Assembly: GCA_039720395.1 (NCBI GenBank)
Contig: CM077828.1
Location: forward strand, 23,850,717-23,914,716
Reading direction: 5' to 3'
DNA: 64,000 bases
Origin: Liquidambar formosana
Taxonomy: Eukaryota > Streptophyta > Magnoliopsida > Saxifragales > Altingiaceae
The notes under the pieces: generated by a model
Seen by the model: the letters and a program-made list of their open reading frames with translations, nothing else
Database searches by the model: none
Told to the model about the DNA's origin: nothing
Translations under genes and position numbers: made by a program
Part shown: positions 1-11,245 of the stretch, one piece after another
How positions within the stretch are numbered: position 1 is the stretch's first letter
How the letters are laid out: the number at the start of each line of letters is the position of its first letter

Positions 1-106
1 GATCTCATCTCACAAACGATATTACGTTTTACAAAAGTTATTATGCTTTAAAAAAATTATTAATGACGAACAAAATGTGACATTTTTTTTTACATCATTG
101 TAAATA

Positions 107-517
107 GAGTGAGGCTATTGCCACCATATAAAACACTCAAAGCCTCCCATTAATTTACACTTTTTGAAGTTTTATGAAAAATATAAAAGGTTTTTACGAA
201 AACTAATAGCATTGTTCACTAGAAAACATCATTCTGAACAACTTTGTAGAAGAAATTTTTTTCAAAATCTATCATTTAAGTAAACTTTTTGATCATTTAC
301 AATCTCTATTTCATTTTCCATGAAAAATTGCCAAAAAATCTACTTAAATGACAAATTTTGGAAAAACTTTCTTCTACAAAATTGTCCGGAATGATGTTTT
401 CTAGTAGACTATGTGATTAGTTTTCATAAAATTTTTTTTATATTTTTCATAAAACCTTAAAAATGTAAATTAAATGGGGGGTTTAGAGTATTTTATGTGG
501 TAGCAATAGCCTAGCCC
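107..517. mobile_element. MULE-type foldback MITE with 9-bp TSD
   Basis: The whole 411-bp segment is an imperfect palindrome with arms of about 200 bp. The left end GAGTGAGGCTATTGCCACC matches the reverse complement of the right end, GGGCTAGGCTATTGCTACC. It is flanked by a perfect 9-bp direct repeat, TTGTAAATA, at 98-106 and 518-526. A 9-bp target duplication with long terminal inverted repeats is typical of Mutator-like elements. There is no coding capacity, so it is non-autonomous. Confidence 0.75.
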
Positions 518-540
518 TTGTAAATATATATAAATATAAG

Positions 541-711
541 ATGATGATGAGGTAAGCACATGCTGATATAAGATATATCATCACCTTTGTTGAGAGTTGT
601 ATCTTGTGCATTAGTGGATTACGAGGTACATTAGACCAATGCAAGGAGTACAACCACAATACACGGTACTCATATAATTCATATCAAAATGTATTGATGG
701 AAACATAACCG
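541..711. mobile_element. Micron-like hairpin MITE, copy 1
   Basis: Diverged copy of the window's most abundant repeat. It starts with ATGATGATGAGGTAAGCACA and ends in GAAACATAACCG, next to TA-rich DNA on both sides. The internal pair TTGTATCTTGTGCATTAG and CATTAGACCAATGCAAGG is recognisable. No open frame. The superfamily is uncertain. The name is used only because the element sits in (TA)n, as rice Micron elements do. Confidence 0.6.
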
Positions 712-720
712 AATATATAT

Positions 721-890
721 ATAGTTCTGATCATGTTAGCACGTGTTAATATATATCAGTACCATATATTAGGGGTTGTACTCTTTACATTGGCCCAATG
801 TACCCCATAATCCACTAATACACGAGGTACAATTCCTAATGTGGATATTGATATAAGTTGTATTAGCACGTGTTTATTTGATCATCATTG
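721..890. mobile_element. Micron-like hairpin MITE, copy 2
   Basis: Second copy, inverted relative to copy 1 and separated from it only by a short (TA)n tract. It carries AGCACGTGTTAATAT near the left end and TTAGCACGTGTTTATTTGAT near the right, the usual subterminal inverted pair. (TA)n follows at 891-902. Confidence 0.65.
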
Positions 891-1182
891 TATATATATA
901 TATTTGCCAAACAAGGGCATCCCAAGTCGTTAGGTTTAGACTAATTCCCGTGATGCATAAACTACTAGTAAGCTCATGCATTCGATAATAAGGAAGTAAA
1001 GATTCAAACTTAAGACGTATGGTTTATGAGCTGCGATCTTTTGCCATCTAAGCTTCAAAGTAGGGAAATTGCATTATTCCATTCAAATGTGTCAAAAAAA
1101 ATTAAACTCCTATTTATTTATTTATTTTGGAAGAGTTTAATCTTTTATCAAAAACCCAAATAAGTAAATAACAGTTAATGTA

Positions 1183-1450
1183 CTCCCCCGTTTTTAAATA
1201 AGTGTCATACTTTTATTTTTTTGGATATTTTAAAATAATTATTTTATTTCAAGGTCAATGGTCATTTTTTATTCATTTCCTAAAATATCCTTAAAAAGGT
1301 ATTCTTACTTTTTTTAATGTTTCATACTTGTCACTTGAGGGCAAAATTGAAATTTTAAAATATATGCATTAATATAAAACCATTTAATAGGATTTACTTA
1401 AAAAACGTGTCTTTTCAAAGAAAACACTTAATTTGGAACAGAGGAGAGAG
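1183..1450. mobile_element. Stowaway-type MITE
   Basis: 268-bp AT-rich element beginning CTCCCCCGTTTTTAAATAAG. Its end is the reverse complement of CTCTCTCCTCTGTTCCAAAT. It is flanked by TA on both sides. CTCCCTCCGTT-like termini and a TA duplication are the hallmark of plant Stowaway (Tc1/mariner) MITEs. It lies about 250 bp upstream of the RING gene start and may overlap its promoter. Confidence 0.75.
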
Positions 1451-1452
1451 TA

Positions 1453-1704
1453 TAATTTAAGACAGTATTTTTTATTTTTTTTTTGTTAATCCAAAAAAAA
1501 TGATTAATGTATAATTTAAATCATAATTAATTCGAATTAAACATAGTCTTCTCTCTCTTTCTCTCTCTCTGAGCCCAGCTCCGCAGCTGTCGCCGTCTTC
1601 TTTACACTTCCACGTCTCTCCTCCTCCCTCCATTTCTCTTCCACCTTATCACCAAACCCCCCCAAAATCTAGGACACATTTGTCTTTCAATCCTTTGGCT
1701 ATAT
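1453..1704 (+). promoter_or_regulatory. Promoter and CT-rich leader of the RING-H2 gene
   Basis: AT-rich up to about 1545, then a pyrimidine-rich block (CTCTCTCTTTCTCTCTCTCT) at 1548-1570 and a C-rich stretch to 1670. CT-rich tracts like this are common in plant core promoters and 5' leaders. No unambiguous TATA box could be assigned: the TATATA at 1700-1705 abuts the start codon and is too close to serve this reading frame. Confidence 0.4.
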
Positions 1705-4700
1705 ATGGATGTGGTCCGTTACTGCACCTGTAGCCCATACGGGACCCAATCGGAGGCTTGTGGTTCGTGCCACGACTCGCCGCCGGGTTCGAGTCCGGTG
1801 CCTCCGCTTCGATCGTATTTGCCCGATATGGAAAGTGGTGGCCTTGAAGGGAGATATATTAGGGTTTATCGTCATATACCGAGATTGATCGCTGGGGCGC
1901 TTTCCGGTGCTCTTACGGGCCTTTTTGCTCTTGGTAATTTGGTTTTGTATATATATATATATATATATAGATATTCATTCCGCTGTGTATTGTTTGTTGT
2001 GAATGTTATTGGAGTTTTGAGTGGTCGTCCAAATTGAATTTGAGGTGATTCGAGCAATTTAGAAAGTGGGTTTGCTGTAGAATTATATATAAGTTTGGAT
2101 GTTTGCCTTTTCTGTCTCCTACTGCAATACGTTGATGTCATTTGTTGAGGATGTTCTATGGAATGTTGAGTGGTTGTACAAATTGAATTAGACATGATTC
2201 GAGCGATTTATGCCATGGGTTTTGAACATAATTTTTTTTATCAGATTGTGTGTTTTTGCCCTTTTTGTTATGCTAGTGCAATATGATGATATTATTTATT
2301 AAATGGTTGTACGGATTGGATTCGAGGTGATTCGAGCAATTTTTTATGTGGGTTTCTTGTAGAATCATATATAAATGGAAAATGCCACTGTAAATAGCAC
2401 TACTCTATATAAATTCGTGTGTTGGCCCTTTTCTTGGGTTGGGTGGTGCAAGATATTGATTAGATTGGAACTTATGATACTGAGGGTAACTCTGCACTGA
2501 TTATTTTGCAACATGCTTGGAGAGTTGGAGATAATCCATTTTAGGTGATGAGATGTGTGAAATATCTCAGGTTTAGCTGACAACAAGTTAGCTAATGATT
2601 CTTCATCGCAAATCTTCGGCATGATTGAAGTTTAAAGACTATTTGCATTAAGTTTTATGATAACTGATAATAAATGTTGAAATATATTGAAATTTTATAA
2701 GAGGATGATAAATGTAGATAATTGATATGATTTTTCTTAGAATTACTGTGCGTGTTTGTCTAAATGGTTGAAATTGATATCTTCAGCTACGAAGTTATGA
2801 CATTTTGGGAAACTTTGCCTTCCCTTGGATGATTTTGGATGGGATACTACAGAGATTGTGAAATCAATGACAAAAGTTAAAAGCATTTTAGTAATGGCGA
2901 TGAATGTAGTAATTTAATGCTCTCAATTTTATTCTCAATACAGTTCAATTTTTAGATATGGAATCCTCAAAACATGATGCCTAGAGTGTCACAACTTGAC
3001 CATCTCTCATGACATTATATATATTAATCTATGTCTGATGAGTGCATACTTGGAATGATCCCATCACTTGTCTTTTCTGCTGGGTGATTTTTCTGATTTA
3101 CGTTTTAGTATGGTTGTAAGATATACTAATTTTTGCTTGTGAATTATGCATTATCAATTGTAAATGTGGTGGCATTTTTTTATTATTATTTTATTTCTGC
3201 CTCTTTCTCTCTCTCTCTCTCTCTTAACCTATTTGCCTGATGAATGTAAATATGTAATATAGTTTACTTGCCAAGATGTACATTAGTATCATGGCAAATT
3301 AGTGATTATGATTTAAATCATGCAAGATAGGACCATCCTATAGAATTTTGGGTATTGATGTATATTGATTGACTATTAAGAATTACATCATACTGAGAAG
3401 TGCTCCGCTGATGAAATCTTCATGGGGTTGATATCTCATATATAGCTTCTTTAGTGTAGCATACGAATCTTCTGATATATCTTAATTCTTTCCCTTGCAG
3501 CTGGAGCTTTCACTGGAGCTATCACAGGTGCTTTGGCAGGTAGGGCTTCTGATAGTGGTGTCCTTCGTGGAGCTGGACTGGGTGCCATTGCTGGGGCTGT
3601 TCTCTCTGTAGAGGTTTTGGAGGCTTCCCGTGCTTACTGGTGTTCAGAGCAATCTAGCTCGCGGAGCTCATCATCTATGGTTAGTTTACTAAATCCAGAC
3701 ATCCAGTGCCACTTTGTTTGTTTGTCTTCGTACTCTTTGAGGCCTTTTGTGCTTCCATGATTTCTGGCCACCCAAAACTGGACATTATGCACATTCTCTG
3801 GGGTAAGTGAACGAACTTATGGTTTGAAATTCTGGCATTGGAAACAATTGATGCTGGTTGGTATTTCAAAACTGTTGGAACAGACAGGACTGTAGTTATA
3901 CTTGGCTGGCCCCTTGTTTGGGGCATCTCAAACAACCCCTTCTGCATGATATCCTTAATTGTACCTGCTATTACTATCCCTTTATTACTCAGCATCTTTA
4001 TAGAGTCTATCGGTTTTGTGAAAGGTAGTCTTATCTTAGTTATAGACTAATTGTCTTCTTTTGGGGTCCAGGCAGATTTTATAGAGGAGCTTCTTCGTGG
4101 GAGATTTGTGGAGGAACAATTTACACCAGCAATATTAACTTCTTACTATTGGCAGGTTTTAACTAATTTTTACTTCCACTCATGTTTATGAGCAATAATG
4201 TGAATGTAGATGTACATTACCACTTGATTTAGATTGCAGCAAGTAGCTGGGTCTTTTGTTTATAGGGGAGCTGTCTGTTTTGTTGTCTAAAGGCTTTTAC
4301 TTTGCACTTTTTTCAGGAATACCAATGTGATATAATATGATCTTTCGTTTGATAGAGTTGCATTTTAAAGATAGTGTTTATGGGGGAAAGTAAAAGAAAA
4401 TAATTAATTGAAACATAATATAATAGAGAGTTGCATTTTAAAGACAATGTTCAATAAATCTTCCACAGTTTAAAAAGAATATGATCTTGCGTTTGAAACT
4501 AGCTTATTGTAGTTCAAAATGAGTAATTTAAAACCCGTAGTCAAATGGTTCAGATTAAGTGGTTTTTTGCGTTAACTTTTCCTCTATGATTCAGGCAACA
4601 TTTTTGCACCATCCTTCCGATGCTCTAGTTTTATTTGCTTAGTGAATCTAACTTCATATGATTTATTATAAGTGGGACAGATAGAATGCAAAAAAGCAAG

Positions 4701-5158
4701 TTGAAACTTATTCTAGGATCTGACATGTATAAATTTGTGTGAAATGAGCAGGTGAGGATTGCTAGCGTAAGCTATGATGAGATGTTTGATGTCTACGGTG
4801 AAGTTGAATCCAGAGGGTTGTCAGGGGATTCACTGAAGAAATTACCATCTCATATGATCTTGGATGAAATCAAGACAGCACAGAGCATCTGCTGCACAAT
4901 ATGTTTGCAGGTAATGATTCTTTCTGGGAAGGATTGACCTTTATATTTGTTTTTTTTTTTTCTCATTTACTGCAATAATGATGACGGATGACGATGATGA
5001 CGACTATAATGATACTGATTACGTGTTATTTGCAGGATATTGAAGTGGGGGAAGTTGCAAGGAGTTTGCCCCGATGCCAACACATGTTTCACTTGACTTG
5101 TGTGGACAAGTGGCTCATCAGACATGGCTCATGCCCCGTATGTCGACAAGATGTGTAA
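1705..5158 (+). CDS. NEP1-interacting-protein-like RING-H2 finger protein
   Basis: Five exons: 1705-1933, 3501-3679, 4072-4155, 4752-4910 and 5036-5158. All introns are GT-AG and the joined frame is 257 codons. The N-terminal third is Gly/Ala-rich and hydrophobic (about residues 60-110, repeated [14 protein letters not shown] patterns), expected to anchor the protein in a plastid or other membrane as in NIP1/NIP2-type proteins. The middle ([22 protein letters not shown]) is typical of the family. The C-terminus is a RING-H2 domain, CTIC...C-x-H-x2-H-x2-C...CPVC, with all eight zinc ligands present and ending six residues after CPVC. The predicted role is E3 ubiquitin ligase; the Arabidopsis relatives bind the plastid RNA polymerase NEP. 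The start at MDVVRY is the only ATG in frame before the hydrophobic segment. Its exact position is the least certain part. Confidence 0.85.
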
Positions 5159-5639
5159 TGTAGGCTCTGGTTTTTGTGTATAGAAAGGACTCTAGAGATA
5201 ACGTTGTTAGTCCCTCTGTGTATAATTTGTATGTATTTTGTTGTAATATGTAGTTCTTCAAAAGCTGCTTATCACTTAGAAGGGAATCTGGCTTCCCAGA
5301 GAAATTAGCCAAATCTATTAATCCCCACCGTGCAAGATAGCTTATTAGTGTCCTTTATTAGGCAATTGAGTTGGTGAGGTTTGTAAACTTCTTGTACATA
5401 ATCATAATATTCTAAATATTCATTTTGATATATTCTAGTTCTGTATGTCTCTGCCTCTGATGATGGGACTGAGTTGATTGCATAATGGTTGGTAAAGTTC
5501 TATTTTCGGGCTGTAATATATTACAGGAAATAATTTTATTCACTGTTGGTGGGAATTTTACGACAGGAAATGGACTTTGCTCGAAAAGAGATGTATTGTG
5601 TTAATATTTTTATTGCTGAATGATTATCATAGCAAGAGA
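5159..5639 (+). other. 3' UTR and downstream spacer of the RING gene
   Basis: No gene seen. AT-rich sequence with no long reading frame. The transcript end probably falls here, but no single poly(A) signal stands out. Confidence 0.4.
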
Positions 5640-6115
5640 AGAGCTTGTCAATTTTTTTTTTTTTTGCCAAGCAACGAGGTGTCCGAACTGTCAGAACTTA
5701 TCAAAATATTTGCCGCACCGTTAGCTTCACTAGCTTCATGACAGAAAAAGCCGAGAAGCACTTTGATTAAAAATCTGCAGAATATGCTTGCAGTCACTAG
5801 GTAGTTGATGCTTCTGGTTGACTAATTTCCTCTTGTATAACACATTAAAAACTGCGAGTGAATTAGTCTCAATATGGATGCATGAAATATGTAGATCTCT
5901 TCCAATCCTCAACCCATCTCCAGTTCCCCAAGGCTCAGCTGATGTGATTGTGGTTATGCCAACATAATGAAAAGAAAGCTGCCACAAAATCTCCCATATG
6001 GTCCCTTAAAAGTCTTCACAGCTCTGCTTTCCTTGAACTACCCTTGAAGGCATCTTCTGCGTCAACTTTGATGAAGGGGGCATAAGGTGGTTTTCACTTG
6101 ATTACGTCCCACACT
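5640..6115 (-). pseudogene. LINE-type RNase H domain remnant
   Basis: Conceptual translation of the minus strand gives pieces of the plant LINE RNase H (RVT_3) domain: a beginning resembling W-x-PP-x-x-x-F-I-K-V-D-A-x-x-A-F-K (about 6040-6115), a middle DGLRIGRDLHISCIHIETNS (about 5850-5915), and an end HEASEANGAANIL (about 5690-5735). An in-frame stop falls near 6050 and a frameshift near 5738, so it is not functional. It was inserted or left behind downstream of the RING gene, on the opposite strand. Confidence 0.6.
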
Positions 6116-6279
6116 TGGTACCTGCCAAGTGCCAACCAACGCAGAAATGAAGCAAAAATAAAGAGCATCTCTTAAGCAACTATGGGTTGAAGTGATTCCA
6201 TGAAGAAAGTGGGTGTCTTTTCCTGTGAAGTTGAATGGGTACATTCCACAGGTGGAAAGAAAGCTATTCATTTAAATCA

Positions 6280-6500
6280 TAATGGGTTTTCTTATCGTGT
6301 GTGCCTTTGGGCACATGGTAAGATGCATAAGGGAATCATTGCATGAGAAACGAGGAAAATGCATTGAAAAACGTAAAAAGGCGTAGAGAAGGTGCAAATT
6401 GCAAAGAAAAATGTAAAAATACTTAAAAAAACTCATGCAAATACATTTTCCCATGCAATGATTCCCATATTAAATGCATCTAAGAAAACCCATTATAATA
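6280..6500. mobile_element. Small hairpin MITE
   Basis: About 220 bp with inverted ends ATGGGTTTTCTTA / TAAGAAAACCCAT. A second inner pair, GGGAATCATTGCATG and its complement, makes the element fold back. TA is present on both flanks. No coding sequence. Confidence 0.5.
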
Positions 6501-6550
6501 ATAATTTCGACTATAAATTTTAATCTTTTGAGTATGACGTCCAAAACATG

Positions 6551-6589
6551 CCCCCCCCCCCCCCCCCCAAACAAAAAAAAAAAAAAAAA
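6551..6589. repeat. C18 followed by A-rich homopolymer tract
   Basis: 18 consecutive C at 6551-6568, then AAAC and an A run. Similar C-then-A tracts occur at 34838 and 62434. Confidence 0.9.
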
Positions 6590-6685
6590 AACCGTCAAGG
6601 TTTGTAAGGAATTGTGCCTGCAGTTGCAATAGATTTTAATCAGAAAGCCATATACTACATTATGCTCTTAAATTGTACCCTCATT

Positions 6686-6837
6686 TTACATAAAAACCTC
6701 ATCCGCTTTGGATTCGGTTGAAACATAATCGTCTTGGAGTGGGACAGCAATCTCATTTCGCTTTGGCACAAACGTGTAATGGCCCACAATAAGTTCTTGG
6801 TGATCTCTGAATAACTCCTTCACCTTTGAGGTTGACT
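6686..6837 (-). pseudogene. SIN3-like paired amphipathic helix (PAH) exon fragment
   Basis: Minus-strand open segment that follows a good acceptor (T-rich tract then TGTAG) and ends in TAA. It reads VKELFRDHQELIVGHYTFVP and then K-R-N-E-I, matching the second half of a PAH domain (family pattern VKELFKGHxxLIxGFNTFLPKGYEI). PAH domains in SIN3-like co-repressors bind transcription factors. The first helix half should be in an upstream exon, but I could not find it in 6840-8150. It is either a decayed gene or a captured exon. The intact acceptor argues against a processed copy. Confidence 0.5.
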
Positions 6838-8575
6838 CTACAAAAAAAGAATGGATAAAATGTACAAATTAAGAAGGGATTTTACGTACACGCATAAAAT
6901 AAAACACTCACCATTAGCAAATGGGACAATTAAAGTTTCTTTTTTTAATAAAGAAATAAAAAATAGAGGGATTGAATTTTCATAACACATTGTCTTTAAC
7001 ATAACCTTTGGAGGTCAAATCAGGAATGAGATCATAAAGGAAAAAGAGCCAAACACCACAGCTGATGAGAAAGAATCATAGCATTGTGAAGATATGATGC
7101 ACTTTCCATCTTCTACTAGGCCATTTCATGTTCATATCACCATTCATGATACATACAAACATGCCTGAAATAAACAGTATTGAAGTAAAATTTACCAACA
7201 AAAAATAAAAAGCAAACAAAAAAAAAAAAAAAACCAAAGATATATAGTGAAAAAACCTCCGTGCCTTCTAATCTTTCAGTAGCTGTAAAAACTAAACTTA
7301 TTTCTCAATTTTATCTCCAAATTCATCCCTCACTTGATTCACAAACATGATTACTTTTACCAGTGTTTCATGCCATCTAATATTTCAAACCAATAATATG
7401 CATATATAGGATGGAGGTCAGGTAAAAACGTGTTGAAAACCGGAACTCCCCAATTCAATATGTAGGACTGGAATGCAAGTTGCATGATAGTTTATTGGAA
7501 CTTATAGTACTTGCATTATACCCCATGCATTGGCCCCATGTACCCCATAAGGCTGTGACCCACCAATGCATGGGTACAACCCCGAATACGGGTGTTGACT
7601 TATATAAGCACATCCCTATCTGACCGCCATCCTAGAAATGAGCAGACCCCATGAATACGGGTAATAGAATCAGAGAGACTTATGATTCATTTTGAATTTT
7701 ATGTTTTTGTTTGTGAATATATGTTTATATATTGTCATAGTATGAACTGAATGTTGTGTGTATGTCAGCATAGAAGATAGAACATTAAGATTATGAAAAA
7801 TAGTTATCCAAAAAGAAAATGAAGATTATGAAAACGCTGGAAAAAAGAGTTCCACGGAAAGAGAAGAGAAAAATGCAATTGGGTATTAGCCATAACCTTA
7901 ATATCGGCTTCAGCCTATGACCCATCTTGTATTTGATGCATCATTTGATGGATTGATGAACAATATGTTGGGTATTTGCGTGTTTGGGCATTAGGATTTT
8001 AATCATATAGAGCACAATTCTCATCCTCCGCCATGCAATTCACAAAATAAATACAATATCCAACTCTGTCTATCACCAACCTCAAACATTCACAAAGACA
8101 TTGATTCAGAGAGAAGAGAGAGAGAGCGAGAGAGAGACCACTGTTACCTGTTGAGGCTGCAGGAAGCGACGGCGACCGCGACGGCAGAGACCGGCGAATC
8201 GACGAGTGTGGAGACCCTAATCGCGGGACAGAGAGGGGCTAATGGTGCCAGACTGAAACTGTCAATGGCTTTCTATCCGTCCTTTTCTTTTGTTGTTTTA
8301 TTTTATTTTTTTTATTTTTATTTAAATTATACTAAAAGCGGCGTTAGAACGCCGCTTTTAGGGTTTTTATTTTTTTTTATTTTTTTACTTTTTTTTTTCG
8401 AGCAGGTTTTGTTGCGATTATTTCGCATTGTATATGCAACACTGGATTTGGAACAAAAATATAAAAACACCTCAGTTTCCGGAAAAAGTCTAAAAAACAC
8501 GTGTTAGCTGTCAGGTAGAGTTGGGCGCAAGATAGTTTTGGGCGATTTAGAGGAAAACTACTAATTACTCCGCCC
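6838..8575. other. Spacer with a degenerate MITE and no clear gene
   Basis: Mostly AT-rich and unrecognised. About 7490-7640 holds a badly degraded copy of the (TA)n-associated hairpin MITE. A GA-rich run at 8110-8140 followed by a GC-richer stretch to 8270 looks like a leader plus a short coding-like piece, but I recognise no protein in it. Confidence 0.35.
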
Positions 8576-9105
8576 ATTAGGGATGTTCAAAAAACTGTCA
8601 AATCTGTCGAATCATACAAATCTGTTCCATCCCACATCAATATAAGTGGTTTGAAAGGTTAGGCGATGCGGTTTAAGTGGATTGAACAATAAAATTGACG
8701 ATTTAGTTTGATTTGGTTTAGTTGGTAAGTTGAACTTTGTCAACTTGCTAATAAACCAAATTGCCTTGCCTTTAATAATATATGTATAAAATTATAAAAA
8801 TCAAATATCTCTAATTTCATAATAATATATAATCTTATTAGTACTTTGCTAAGATGTTAGGTTTTGGGCCTTCAACTTTTAATAACATTAACTATCATTA
8901 ATTCATCAACATTGATCAAGTATTTTTTCTCCTAAAATTATAATTTTCATCTTGGGAATTAAAATATTATGTAAGTATGTATATATCAAGCTTCACTTAA
9001 CCACCTTAAATAATTATATTTTCTTGATTTATTAATTTATTTACAAACACCTCATTAGTTAAAGCCTACTATATTAGAAATGCCCCAATTAAAAAGGGTA
9101 TGATA

Positions 9106-9365
9106 CAACTCACCAAACCTGCCTAAATCATTAGTGACAAACCGTCCAAAAAAATGACCAACCTATTGGTTTTTAGCACTTACAGTTTGGCGGCGAGTTG
9201 GAAAATTTGCAACTTGCTATGAGTGAGTTGGTTTATAATTACCCTACCATCCATGGTAGGTTGCAAGTTTTTCAACCCGCAGCCAAACCATAGGTGTTAA
9301 AAACCAATGGGTTGGTTGAATCTTTTGGGCATTTTTCACTAGAGGTTTGGGTGGGTTTGGGGGGT
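9106..9365. mobile_element. Hairpin MITE nested in the foldback element
   Basis: Near-palindrome centred on CTACCATCCATGGTAG at about 9250. The two arms share ACCAACC(T/C)ATTGGTTTTT and a GTTTGG(C/T)(G/T)GCG(A/G)GTTG block. About 260 bp, no coding sequence. Confidence 0.6.
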
Positions 9366-9372
9366 TCTATCT

Positions 9373-9909
9373 GTAAGTTTCCAACTTAAAAACCTAAGCT
9401 GATAAGTGGAGGGCCCAAACAGGTACATGAAAACATGTCAAACCCAATATTTAGGCAATGTGGGATGTGGTATATTTTTTTAACGCTTCCCCTCACGTGC
9501 AGGCTTAATATAGGCCTGTCATATGGGCAACAAATACGGGTTCAATAGGCCCAAGAGCGACATGCTCTGATACCATGTTAAGTTTCCAACTTAAAAACCT
9601 AAGTTTATAAGTGGAAGGCTCAAACAGGTATATGAAGACATGTTAAACTCAATATTTAATCGATATGGGATGTGGTATACTTCCAACACTCCTCCTCACG
9701 TGCAGGCCTAACAAAATTCAAATGGCTTATGACATGGACAAGGAAGACGGACTCACGAGCGTTGATACCATGTTAGAACACCGGTTGACCCTAAAAGGGT
9801 AAGTTTCCAACTTAAAAGCGTAAGTTGATAAGTGGAGGGTTCAAACAAGTATATGAAACTATGTCCAACTCAATATTTAGGCGATGTGGGATATGGTATA
9901 TTTCCAACA
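9373..9909 (-). mobile_element. TRIM retrotransposon array with three LTRs
   Basis: Three copies of a 110-140-bp LTR lie at 9373-9484, 9576-9688 and 9771-9909. Two short internal domains separate them. Read on the minus strand, the sequence after an LTR ending ...TTAACA is TGGTATCAGAGC, the primer-binding site for initiator tRNA-Met. A purine tract (GAGGAGGAG type) precedes the next LTR. No gag or pol. Three LTRs with two internal regions is the product expected from unequal recombination between LTRs of a TRIM. Confidence 0.7.
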
Positions 9910-10425
9910 CTATCATGCCTTTTCCAATTGGGACCTTTCTAATATATTGAGTTTTAACTGATAAGTTGTAAATAAATTTAGAAAATATAATTAAGGTGGT
10001 TATGCAAAACTTGATACACACTTAGATAATATCTTAATGCCAGAGATGTAAATTATAATTTAATGAGAATAAATATTTGATTAATGTTGATGAAATTTGA
10101 GACAGTTAATATTAAATCAGTTTTTAATATTTTTGGAGGACCTAAAACCTACTAACCTAGCAAAGTAGCAATAAGAAAATACATTAATATGAAACTAGAG
10201 ATATGTGATTTTTATATTTTTATGCATATATTATTAAAGACGGGCCGGTTTAGTTTATTGGCGATTTGACAAAATTTAACCCACCAATCAAACAAAACCG
10301 TCAAATTTATTGCTCAATCTGCCCAAACCGTGCCACCTAAACCTCTCAAACCATTAATGTCAATGCGGAATGGAGCGAATTGGTTTGGGTTGGTAGATTA
10401 GGCGGTTTTTTTGTACATCCCTACT

Positions 10426-11245
10426 GCCAGGTAAAGAATTCCCTCTGTTTTGTCTCTAGGCGGTAGATGTGACTAGGCCAATTAATTAATTTATTTTTAA
10501 ATTAATTAATTAATTAATTATTTTCAGTTAATTCTGTTAGTACTACATGTGTTTTCTTTTTTTTAAACCAAAAAATAAAATAAAATAAGAAGAAAAAAAA
10601 AACTAATAAAGACAATTTATCTTTATTAGGTTTGTGTGGGAGGTGTGCAGTTTGAGCTTGATGGAGTCTTGTCTTCTAGGGTTTCAAGAGCAAAAGAAGA
10701 TACGCTCAACTTCTGATGAAGGATGTATGGTAGCTGATTGGAGTTGTAATCTATAATAAAAAAAAATGAAAAACTGCTTTGTAAAGTCTCGACTTAATAG
10801 CTAATGGCCCTTGAATCTAGCGGCATGCCCATTTCAGTAGGAGTATTGGTTTGCGAAAGTCTTAATTTCGACTCAGTGTGAGTGGGTGAGTGTGCTCTCC
10901 GATCATTTGGCAAAAATAATCTCGACTTAGGACTTAGTAGTATAAAAATGATTATTGTTTCCTTCTGTAAACTCACCACAATAAAATGGTGCATGACTGC
11001 ATTCTATGCCTCCAAGCAGAGCTGTACTCCCATATGCTCTTTAAAACGTATGGGTTCAGTCTAATTAAAGAGGAGGGCTGAAACTTTTTCCTTCTAAGAT
11101 TTTCTCTTCTATTTGTTGGTGTATGTATGCATGGCTGCATACAAACTGCAATTGGTAGGGCAGTAGCTGGCAGAAAGCCACGGCGTTTACCATTCCCATG
11201 TCGTAGAGGAGCTCAATAGGCAAGGAGAATTCTAAAATTCCGAAG
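10426..11245. other. Unrecognised spacer
   Basis: AT-rich with (ATTA)n near 10485-10520. Short frames at 10794-11064 show no family resemblance. I see no gene. Confidence 0.4.

Larger units (their letters stand above)
8576..10425. mobile_element. 1.85-kb foldback element with about 500-bp arms
   Basis: The left arm (8576-9105) and right arm (9912-10425) are diverged inverted copies of each other. The ends are TAGGGATGTTCAAAAAAC and TAGGGATGTACAAAAAAACC (reverse complement). Homology continues through distinctive stretches such as the TTTAATAATATATG and ACCACCTTAA regions. No transposase is visible. The interior holds a smaller hairpin and a TRIM array, so it was a target for later insertions. 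The superfamily is unresolved, and no clean target duplication was found. Confidence 0.65.

Noticed and set aside
3838..4050. Plus-strand frame within the RING gene
   Set aside because: Lies in intron 2. The family-conserved exons splice around it.
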